Part shown: positions 46,532 through 56,962 of the stretch, piece by piece
How the letters are laid out: each line of letters opens with the position of its first letter
Position numbering within the stretch: the first letter of the stretch is position 1
Assembly: GCA_964030785.1 (NCBI GenBank)
Contig: OZ034976.1
Span: 2,542,001-2,606,000, forward strand
DNA: 64,000 nt
Reading direction: 5' to 3'
DNA from: Siderastrea siderea
Lineage: Eukaryota > Cnidaria > Anthozoa > Scleractinia > Rhizangiidae
Translations under genes and position numbers: made by a program
Notes under the pieces: generated by a model
The model's input: the letters and a program-made list of their open reading frames with translations, nothing else
Databases searched by the model: none
What the model was told of the DNA's origin: nothing

Positions 46532-47110
46532 AAAAATGAAACTGAACTGTTATCGCATTGTCGTTCCCATCAGTTGGTTTTGAATGTTTTTAACAAATCG
46601 ACAGCAAAGTCGTTGTACATCAAACCTTCTCTTAATGATTATGTTAACAGCGTCCGGACGTCACTTCTTCCAAAACAAACTTGTTTGCTGGCCGATGAGC
46701 TAAAATATGCTGCGATTTCACTGAATAACAGCAATCAAGGGATTGAGACGAAGCCAAGGACCACTGCCAAGAAAAGCAACGAGGACAATATTTCTACATC
46801 TGATTGGATCCAACAAGCTTGGTCAAATAGATTTTTATTATTTTTTCTAATCGAGGAGCCACCATATTTTGTTGGCTCCCGCCTCTTGGCATTTTATAGA
46901 TTGCGAAATACTGCGCAATTTTGCATAATTTTTCCATATTTCTCCTGTTTCCTGCCACCTTAGGAATCTGGCTTCCCGACCCCTCTGCTTCCGCTTCCCG
47001 TACACCTCCCGCCTCCTTTTTTCCCGGGCTCCCGCCGCCCTGTCCCAATCCACTATCCTGTTAGGTGGATACACAAGTGAATGGCCATAATTAAGTTGAA
47101 CATTAACAAG
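46532..47110. other. Unrecognised stretch with a 129-codon open frame
   Basis: The plus-strand frame 46574-46963 begins with a plausible mixed-composition sequence (LLPKQTCLLADELKYAAISL) but then becomes hydrophobic and proline-rich. I recognise no domain. The first 85 codons could be an exon. The 46980-47040 stretch is rich in CTCCCGCC-like units. Confidence 0.3.
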
Positions 47111-47117
47111 AATCAGA

Positions 47118-47593
47118 AGAGGATAAAGGGGTTAGAGAGAATCAATCCCCCATATAGTCCCTATCTCTATCGTAATCCCTCTTAATTTATTTTTAGTAAC
47201 AAAATGGCGGGTAATCCAAATTTCAAAACGTCTTATCTTTTGAGTGGATGAACATATTTCTTTTTTCTTTTCAGTTTTGAGATCATTGTAACAAGATGTT
47301 TTAGAAACCGTCATAAAATATCCCATAATGCTAAGAGCAAACTTTGGCGCCAACTTTGTGACATCATTTTCCAGGTGAAAAATGTCAAAATTGGAAAAAC
47401 TAAAATCACGAAATTATATAGATGACGAGTTCTATGTTGCCGCGAAATTTCAGGGTAATTGCTTTAAAACTCACTAAGTTATTTGAAATTTGAATTTCTC
47501 GCCATTTTGCTACTAAAAACAACTTGAAGGAGGAATTACGATGGGAATATGGGCTATATGGGGGAGTAGCTCTATTACCCCTTATTCTCTCTT
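47118..47593. mobile_element. Element of about 475 bp with terminal repeats of about 90 bp
   Basis: The left arm includes CCCCCATATAG, CGTAATCCCTC and TTAGTAACAAAATGGCGGG. The right arm is its diverged complement (CGCCATTTTGCTACTAAAAA, CTATATGGGGGAG). Ends are AGGATAAAGGGG and CCCCTTATTCT. Non-coding; a MITE-type element. Confidence 0.6.
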
Positions 47594-47939
47594 GTAAAAA
47601 TTAATTAAAGGATACAAGACAGGAGCAGCTCGGGCACCTGCAGACTCTAGGAACTTGACGTATACAGCCACAAGATACTGATCGCCAAACGCCGCGAGTT
47701 TTCCATTAGTCTCCTGAGTCACAATACCTTAGTAAAAAAAAAACGATCCACAGCGGAATTGTAACAGCAGTAACTTCTTAGTTTGGTACAGTGGCCCTTC
47801 ACTGGCTCGAAAAGTGAGTCAAGAAAAACCAGTGGCAGCTTAACACATGATACAATTGCTGTACAACAACATCAAAACACAGTTTTTGTGTTAATAACGC
47901 AGTGTAGTCTGGACAGATTTTAGTGCTCTCTGATATACT

Positions 47940-48085
47940 ATTGAATGTCGCCACGAAGAAATATAAATATGACATATTCTATGGCATATCACATTTCTAT
48001 GGCATATTTCTATGGCATATTTATAGGGCATATTTATATTTCTACGGCCTATTATATCTCTATGGCATAGAAATATGGCATGAAG
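47940..48085. repeat. Minisatellite of CATATTTCTATGG-like units
   Basis: Short units of about 13-17 bp (ATTTCTATGGCATA and variants) repeat 7-8 times. The last is followed by an inverted form (ATGGCATAGAAATATGGCAT). Confidence 0.7.
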
Positions 48086-48612
48086 AAGTTGAGGGAGGTT
48101 AAATGTGTGTAAAAATGAAACTGATAGAAACCGAGATTGTACCAACCTATGATTGGGCGATTCGTTTTTAAATCACTTTTCCTTATTAAATAACGTTGTC
48201 TATCTTCACGGTGTTGCAGTGTTAGGACATTGTGAAGAAAATTTGCCGTAAATACGATTCCAAAAGCCAGTGCCAACTTCAGACAAATAGTGTGATTAGT
48301 ATAGACGGTCATTGCCCGGTAGGCCAAGCTTTCTAGAACTTATTGTGATCCAGTCTTGACTGCAGTAGGTTGACAGCGCTTGCAAAATTAATTCACCACT
48401 TCCTAGCTGCATAACACGAGTTGTGCCTTGACTGATGCAACAGTAAATTTCACCAGGATCCTGGATGTTGAAGTCTGGGTAATCTGTGAACGAAACCAGT
48501 GCTTCTTCGCAGAATCCTTCTTTTGTTTGTTAGAGTCTTTCTTTATTAGTCTTGCGTGTGAATCAAGTAGCACCTGCTTTGTGTCTTCTCTTAAGAGGTC
48601 TAATATCATTTT

Positions 48613-48766
48613 GACGTGTGCACATGTGTGAAGGTGAAGCGGGTAATATCGGCTTTTCCAGCACAATTCTTGTTAGATGTTCTAAGTTGCTTCGCGTTGC
48701 TGACCAAATAACAGCACAATTATCAGATCTTTTGGCGATTCAGTTTAAAGAAGAGAACTCTTGACC
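48613..48766 (+). promoter_or_regulatory. Conserved 5' flank of vWA gene 5
   Basis: Shares with 13700-13857 the segments GTGCACATG, AGCGGGTAATA, CAATTCTTGT and ATTATCAGATC, while the neighbouring sequence is diverged. Probable promoter and 5' UTR. Confidence 0.4.
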
Positions 48767-51700
48767 ATGGAGTTTTGCTTTTTCTTGCTGTTTCTGGTGT
48801 CCATTGTTTTCATAGAAGGTAAATCGTCTGTTTACAAATCTGTCTGTTTGGGTAAGAGAGAAATCCGGGTAATTGAAAAGACGCATGCAATTTTTAGAAT
48901 TTCACAAGTGAAGAAGAGCGCCTGATTTCAAAACAGAAAAATGAATCAATGACATCTGATGGAATTTTGCCCGGATAATGAAAAAAAAATGTCACATAGG
49001 AAAAAATGCTCGGAAGCTTTGATTTGAACAGTGATACGCTGGGGGTCTTATCAACGGATTCAAAAGTTGGAGAACCACGTTGAACTGTTACAGTCAAGAG
49101 TTATTGTTTTACACAACACAACAAGGCTTAGGTGATCGATTCCCTCCTCGCTATTGGGATCATGTTCTCTTAAATTTTGCCTCTTTCACAGTCAATAAGA
49201 GTGATCCCTATAAATTCTTGCAAAAAACTTGTCTGCAGTCCAACAGAATTAAAACACAATTGATAATGATTTAAACATCTTCAGTAAGCGCGTAAATTTT
49301 TGAAACTTATTTTCTAATATTTTTGTCTTTCTTTACAATGGGAGGGAAATTAGGCCGCCTTTCTCCTTTCACGAGGAGTTACCTTGTTAGGAAGAAAATC
49401 AAATATCACCTTCGTAAGACTTAACTTTAGTGCCTTAATAAGCGAAATTCCAAATGAATGCATCGTTTCATTACTCAAATTTTATTGAAATGTGAAATTA
49501 AAATACCTGTTCCAGAGAATTCAAAAGCGACAAATTATTTCCCTTGAATTGAATCTCTCTAATTTTGGTATAGGAGACAAATTGGCGCTTTTGTTTAATT
49601 TTTTATCCTTTTATGAGGAGATATCTAAGTAGGAAAATTATCACCACCCGGCTTCACAAACAGCGAGAACAATTCTCAAAAACTTATTAATTCCTTTATT
49701 AGCGAAATGCTGACCAATCCTTCCATTCATTTTTGTTTAACATTTAGTTTAATTAGAAGTTAAAACATGCTTGTACCAAGGAATTTGAAAACGACGAAAT
49801 TTTCTCAATATTAATCGGATTATTTTTGCTACAAAATCAGCAATTGCTTTTCTTTGAATGGTCTTACTTTAGGGCTTCATCAAAAGATTCAAAAGTTAGA
49901 ACCACCTTGTACAGCATACTAAGCAACACCCGAGGAAAGTACTGTTGAGAAGCTTTCATTTGAATGGTCACATTTTAGGATTTCATCCACAGACTCAAAA
50001 GTTAGAATCACTTTGTACAGCATAATAAACAGCACCACAGGAAAGTACTGCTCAGTAGCTTTCATCTGAATGGTCACACTTTATAATTAGGATTTTATTC
50101 ACAGACTCAGAAGTTAGAAACACCTTGTACAGCATAATAAACAACACCACAGGAAAGTACTGCTCAGTAGCTTTCATTTGAATGGTCACATTTTAGGATT
50201 TCATTCACAGACTCAGAAGTTAGAAACACCTTGTACAGCATAATAAACACACCACAGGAAAGTACTGCTCAGTAGCTTTCATTTGAATGGTCACACTTTA
50301 CGATTTCATCCACAGACTCAGAAGTTAGAAACACCTTGTACAGCATAATAAACAGCACCACAGGAAAGTACTGCTCAGTAGTTTTCATTTGAATGGTCAC
50401 ACTTTAGGATTTCATTCACAGGCTCAAAAGTTAGAACCACCTTGTACAGCATAATAAACAGCACCACAGGAAAGTACTGCTCAGTAGCTTTCATTTGAAT
50501 TGTCACACTTTAGGATTTCATTCACAGAATCAAAAGTTAGAACCACCTTGTACAGCATAATAAACAGCACCACAGGAAAGTACTGCTCAGTAGCTTTCAT
50601 TTGAACTCAAAAGTTAGAGCCACCTTGTACAGCATCATAACTACAGTTACCACAGAAAATCAATCTGCTTACTAGCTTCTTTTGTAGGGTAACACTTTAG
50701 GGTTTTTCTACAGTCTCAAGAGTTAGAACCATTTTAAAGTATATGGCAAGTTAATTGATGATTTTATAAATTAAAACTGCCCTGCTTCTTTTTCTTTTAT
50801 TCTAACCGTTTTTTTGAAACAATCATCATAGAGAGGAAATAAAAGCCGAACAACTTGCAATAACATAACATGGTGGCTCCGTCAATGTTCATTTGTTTAC
50901 ACTTCCTGCGGTTTTGATGGTTCAAGCAGTCTGAGCGGCTTTAAGCAGTTTAAGTATTTTGACCTTAATTAACTCTTTTTTGGAAAATTGGGATGCCTTA
51001 TTTGTCAGAAGTTTGAGATTCTGGGCGTTGGGGTTTGCCTATCAAAGGACAGATTTGACAAATATATATCACGCCATCATATTCTTTTGATTAACAGGGA
51101 ATGGAAACAAATGCGACAAGAAGATCGACTTGGCTGTCATTTTGGATGCATCTGCAAGCATCGGTGAAGAGAATTTCCATCTGGCCAAAGACTTTGCTAA
51201 AGAACTCGCGAAACGATTTGCATTATCCAAAAACCAGGTTCGCATGTCTGTCACTACGTATTCCCAGTATATCAAAATAATGGCCAAGTTCAGCGATTAC
51301 TACGACGAAAAGTCCATCGAAAATACCCTGGACAAGAGTCTCTACGAAGCATCCTCGACCGGCACTGGGAAGACTTTGGAAGCAGTCAATTTTGAGGTGT
51401 TTTCGGTAAAGGCTGGGGCGAGAATCGGAAGGCCTGGTAAGCAGCAACCTTTTCTGATTAGCTTAGAGCCGGCCAATCTCCAACTCGAGCCGCTTATCTC
51501 CAACTCGAAATAATCGAGTTAAAGAACAACCTCGTTCCCAGGTCTCTCTTCTTCCCTTCTACTGGAAGGAAAGAAGAGAGACCCTGGAAACGAGTAACAG
51601 TAGTAAGTGACTGAAGAACAGACGAGGAAACAAATATAAGGAAAACGGGTTTTATCTCGAGGTAGTAGGAACTCGAGATAGCCAGGTTTGGAGATATATC

Positions 51701-52036
51701 GGGTCTGTTGTATCTTTAATTTTACGAAACACAATTGCAACTGTTTTTCAGTCTGATCATTCTTTGCTTACTGGATTTGTTACAGATGTAAGGAAAGTAA
51801 CCATATTTGTTACAGATGGTTATAGCGGTATAGGAACAGAGATCGTGAAGAAAAGAGCTGATGTTATGAAGAGTCGTGGAATTGAAATGTTCGCAGTTGG
51901 AATTACCAAGAGAATGAAAGACGAAGAGTTGAAAGTTTTATCAAGTGAACCTGTTAAATACCTCTTATTTAAGCTTACAAATTCTAACGATTTGAAAGAC
52001 ATAGTCGACTCTATAGTTAAGCAAGTGTGCAAATAA
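48767..52036 (+). CDS. vWA gene 5 (subfamily A): small secreted vWA-domain protein
   Basis: Exons 48767-48818, 51098-51436 and 51786-52036 join in phase 1 to 213 residues. Exon 1 is the signal peptide MEFCFFLLFLVSIVFIEG. Exon 2 gives NGNKCDKKIDLAVILDASAS and SSTGTGKTLEAV. Exon 3 gives FVTDGYSGIG and ends VKQVCK. All MIDAS residues and both edge cysteines are kept. It is the most diverged subfamily-A member: the flanks are recognisable but lack many insertions found around gene 2, so it split off before the large tandem duplication. Intron 1 contains an array of about 105-bp units, intron 2 a hairpin MITE. The gene lies between the two copies of block C. Confidence 0.9.
49850..50650 (+). repeat. 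Minisatellite of about 105-bp units in intron 1 of gene 5
   Basis: About eight units begin AAAAGTTAGAACCACCTTGT or AGAAGTTAGAAACACC (starts near 49,891, 49,998, 50,112, 50,217, 50,323, 50,427, 50,533 and 50,610). Each includes ACAGCATAATAAACA, GGAAAGTACTGCTCAGTAGC and TTTGAATGGTCACA. A degenerate ninth unit follows at about 50,718. One degenerate unit exists in gene 2 intron 1. Confidence 0.9.
51527..51598. mobile_element. Related hairpin MITE in intron 2 of gene 5
   Basis: Starts CAACCTCGTTCCCAGGTCTC and folds back through GAGAGACCCTGGAAACGAG. Same family as 15461-15548, but with a different inner stem and a decayed right end. Confidence 0.65.
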
Positions 52037-52659
52037 TCCTGACCAGTGGTTTTGCTTAAAGGCTACAATATTTAACGTCAAATTTATTTATCAAATTCCA
52101 ATTTCCTCATCGCAGTTCGTTTTCCCTTTATGGACAACTGTGCTGCAAATTTCCCTGAAGATTTATGGACTACTAATTGTAAGTTATACAATAATAACGA
52201 TTTTTAAAGTTTTCTTTTTTTTTTACAAATTTCCTAAACTTTATACAGTAAGTGCTAAAAATTATGTGTGCACTTTATCTCTATTCACTAAGTTAAATTG
52301 TCGTTCATAGCTAAAAGTATTTCATTAAAGGTTTTCTAGAAAAAAAAAAGCTTATGCTATTTTTTAACCAGATTTTTTATTTGCTATTAAGTGCTTTTGT
52401 CGACGTGACTTTTATTTTATTTTATTTTTTTTTTTTTTACCACATCGCTTCATCCCGCTACAAAGAGTCTAAATTCTTAAGCAATCAAGAGATTACGCAG
52501 GGTAGAGCTACAAGAGTTCTCGTACAAGACTCGGTATTTCACTAAGAGACTAAGAATCAAAATGAACATTCACCAACAATTTTACAATGATATTTATTGT
52601 AGCAGTTACAGTGATAAGAATATTCGAAACTGCTCTTCATTACATTTCAAAGTAGATCA
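52037..52659. other. 3' flank of vWA gene 5
   Basis: 52,245-52,410 matches the 3' flank of gene 2 (17,195-17,350) in diverged form. No gene. Confidence 0.5.
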
Positions 52660-53071
52660 AGTGTAGTGCAGACAGCTAGACCAGCTGACGTGAAGCAAAC
52701 GAAAATGATAAGTTACAGATCCATCAATTACCAAGTACTTAGAATAAACTTTATTATTATGAAACTTATCACCAAAAGTAGCACTGTAAAAATGTGACGA
52801 GGTCACCGGTGTAAACTGGATTATAATTGTAAATCAATGCCGCCGTTTCTTCCTTTCTGCTTGGGAATCGGTGCGAACTTAAACGAGCTAAAATAGAAAA
52901 AAAAGTAGTAGAACATTACATTAAAATATCTTTAACAGAAATATCAGCAATTGACTTGAACGGAATAACTTAACGCGCCCAGCTAATAACACTTATTAGA
53001 TAAAATAATTAAAGAGATCCCAGTAGTAATTCTAATTATGAATCGTTTGTAATCAAGCAACCTGGGATGAG

Positions 53072-53206
53072 ATTCACGAAGCCCTCCTAAGTCAAGATGC
53101 ATCCTAAGTGTTGTTTTTTGACAATAGCCTATTGTTATTGCAGCAATAGGCTATTTTTAAGAAACAGTACTTAGGATACATCTTAACGTAGGAGGACTTC
53201 GTGAAT
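53072..53206. mobile_element. Inverted-repeat MITE, copy 2
   Basis: Starts ATTCACGAAGCCCTCCTAAG and ends with the near complement GTAGGAGGACTTCGTGAAT. The centre is a second inverted repeat (CAATAGCC / GGCTAT). About 135 bp. Confidence 0.65.
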
Positions 53207-53929
53207 ACCGCCCCTGGCCTCTGAAAGAGTTTACTTCGGTGAAATCAGATACAAAGCCTTTTCTTTGTAAGGGTAGCAAAAAATATGCATAACATTAACC
53301 AATCACGTAACAGATGAAAGTGCGAATCGAACAGGCACCACGTTGAAGCAACAAACTGATCACGTGACACCATTCACTGAGTTTGAGTCACCAGACCTGT
53401 TCAAACTTGCTGAGACTATTAAATTGGATATGCTCTTTCGCATTATAGAACATTTGTTTCTAATTAATTGATTTCCGAGAGAGTTTTGAATAGGTCCCAG
53501 GCCCCTACTCATTTCAAAAGTGGCGAATGTCAATGGGGCATTTTCTTGAATTGTAATACCAGCTGTGCGGCATTTTTACTGATCTTGGCCCAAGAATTCG
53601 ACATTAGTCTTTGATGGCAGACTTAAACGAAAAATTGGCAGGTTTTTTTTTTCCAAATGGCATTCCTAACAAGAGTTTAATAACATGTAGAACGGAACGG
53701 TATGTTTTGCAGTCCTCCAATACTGCAAATTACTTCTCGCCACCGCTGGCCAATTTAGAATTCGTAAAGGTCGTGCAAAATTTCCCGGTAAATTACTTGC
53801 AGTCGGGGAACATCTTGCAATACCCTATCTCCTAATGTTAGTTTGTAATAAATAAACGCGTAGTTTAAAAATAGTTTGTATACTGATTATTGTTCTATTC
53901 CGGCTAAGCATAATTTAGTTGGAAGTTGA

Positions 53930-54602
53930 TTATAATGCTCTACCCTGGTTGATGAAGTAGTTTCCCCAGTACTGCGAGGCGAGAATGGCTTCTTGAGTGT
54001 GGCTGATGTCTTTAAGCGGTGACCACTCGAACTGAGGTTTTGCTGGATGCCATTGGAACATATAGAAAGGGTATTTTCGAGCTGTGAAAATGGACAAGGC
54101 AATGGTAAAGGCAGTAAGTTCGTTGACTGATTCTGTTATCAACTGCAACGAACGCACAAAATATTAAAACCGTACACATGTACAATTTTTCACTTATCCA
54201 TTCATGTATCCATCCATCCTTCCCTTCCTCCGTCCCTACCTCCCTCCCTCCGTCCGTCCGTCCGTCCATCCGTCCAGGCATCCATCCGTCCGAGAGCCAG
54301 AACCGACTATTACAGAAACAGTTTCGCCTTCACTGGGGCGAAAATTTGGAATTCGCTTCCAAATGATCTGAAATGTGAACGGTCGCTCGAATCCTTTAAA
54401 AACAAGCTCAAATCTCTCAACCTCTGTATCGATTTTTAAATACAAATATATTTCCCATCTTTTTTAAAAAATTGTAATACATGAAACTTAAGGTTAGTTA
54501 CTTTAGCATTTTAAAACACTATTTGTAAATATTGCACGGCTTTTGTGTAAACCAAAGATACTATTGCAATTTTGACAAAACCACAGTGGATAAATAAAGT
54601 TT

Positions 54603-54681
<79 letters not shown>

Positions 54682-56929
54682 GTCCGTCCGTCCCTCCATC
54701 CATCCATCCATCCATCCATCCATCCGTCCGTCCGTCCGTCCGTCTGTCCGTCCGTCCGTCCATCCATCCATCCGTCCATCCCTCTTTCCCTCCTTTCATC
54801 TGTCCATCCATCCATCCACCCACCCACCTTCAACCAGCAGCAATTGCAAAAGTGCAACTTGATGACACACTTTTAAAATATTCTTCAGATTTGGACAAAG
54901 TGGTCCATACTAAAGGCATTAAGGCAACTATTAAAAAAAAACAAGATCTGCTAGTTGTCTATAACTTATTCGTAAGAATAACATTTTTAAGATTGCGCTT
55001 GCGCATTTCATTTCTTTTAAGGTAAATATACTAACTAAAGGTGGTCTCTCTAACATGATACTTTCCATTAACAGTACTTTTTGTTCCGCAGCTAAATGTT
55101 GTTTTTGTGTTTTCAGCGATCCAGTTCTTTATCGAGTTCCTTAGATACTCAAATGACGCAAAATAAAATGTCGTTCACATCAGACAAACCTGACTTGAAC
55201 AATAGTGTTTTGATTTTAATATTGGCATACCTTCCATGGTTGATATGAACTCTTTTCCTTTCCTATCCTTGTTTGTTGATACTACTTGAAAAAACTCCCT
55301 CAACTTTTTATCCTTTTGGAATGTCTGTACGAATAAAATAAGATGTACACACACTAGCATCAAAGCTGGAATATGTGGATATCAACGATAAGTGTTCAAA
55401 TGTTTGTGTAAAGCGTTTCTTATGCATCGGACTACTTTTACTATCCCCTGCCGGTCACAACCTGGAGATTTGCATTCCTGCTTGCTGCTTGGTGTCCTTT
55501 TCCGAAGGTTATAAGTTTGCCAGTCGTATCTGTCACCTTCTTTAAACAAAGTCCATTTTTGCCTCTTACTTTTACTGCCTTACGTGATCTTCATTTTCAT
55601 TTTGATGTCGATGTATCGATACTTACTTCGGCCATGGCCAACATCCAGCGAGACAAATTCAATAGCTATTATCGAAAAGTGTCTAAAAGTGTTGTTTGGC
55701 CCTTTAATCCCCAATATTAACATCCATATTCTCCTCACTATTCTCCTTATATTTCTTATGTTACTGGTTGGGAGAATTGGATGAAAAATCAAGACATTTG
55801 ATAATTGGTGATCATTTTCTTTATTCTCCTGACCAGTAGGTTTTATCAAGTAGTAATACTGTAAGGAGAAATTAGATGCTTGTCACTATTGGGGTTTAAA
55901 GGGTTAATTACCTCTGATGTGATCCCCCTAAAGTGGTTGTTATAACTGATGTCTTCCTGTGTTAAAAATTCGATAATGTGATTCGGGGCAGAACCCAGCA
56001 GTTTCGTGGACTTATAGTCTGCCGGAAGGTAAAAATAAGTGTATATAAGTTGTTGATATATGAGTTATGCTGGTTGGGCCTTTTCAGTTCATGAAAAAGC
56101 ATAGTAATCAATTCAAGCAATTGAGGGAAAAGTAACACACCGTGGAATCAACTTTTTCGATTCGTATTTTAGCGGGGGCGGAACCAGGGGAGGTTGAGGG
56201 GGTTGCAACCCCCCCTTCCCCTTTGGGAAGTTTCCAAACTTGTCTGACTGCTCGTGTCTATCGCTTTTTCATCACGAAAATAATAGCATATTGTTGTTTT
56301 ATACTTGCAATTACCCCTTTGAAAAAATCCTGGATCCGCCCCTGATTTTTAATCGGGTAGTGAAAGGATGCGCTTCTTTGGGAGAATCCGAAAACGGATT
56401 TGTGATCCCAGATCATATGGATTCTTCGACACCAAAGAAACGCAAAATCCGAAAAAGGATTATTTTGTCATGAAAAGACAGGCTGGAGGCACGCAATATA
56501 TATATCAGAACGATATTTCTCTCGTACTGCCCTAGAATTCAACTAGAATGGAATACAAATAATTTTTAAACAAGGACAGTATCTGCAGTAGTTCAAGTGA
56601 ACTCACTATTTGCGTTCACAATTAGCAAAATCTGGTCCCTGAATTACAGAAATGGTACACAAATGAAGTTATCCTGACGTGTCAATGCTTCTGTCTGTAC
56701 TTTTGGAGAAACCTTTTCAAATATACGGGACGGAATAATCACCTGAATTTCATTTTTCACGATCGAGTGTTTTGTCACGCAAGATCGAGAGAAAATATGG
56801 CGAGACCAGTAAATTTGTAATTGTAATTAGACGATATTATAGTTTTTATTCTTATAATTAATAGATTTTATTCTTTCTTGTAAAAATTAATATAATTCAG
56901 CCTCTGGCTGCAATTTTAATTTTAATAAA

Positions 56930-56962
<33 letters not shown>

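Larger units (their letters stand above)
52660..55965. repeat. Segmental duplication C, copy 2 (3' end of GGH)
   Basis: Second copy of 38984-44060. It is contiguous with the upstream GGH exons, so it is probably the original place of this sequence. Confidence 0.88.

Noticed and set aside
49850..50650. CRISPR-like array
   Set aside because: Units are tandem without unique spacers, and the genome is eukaryotic.
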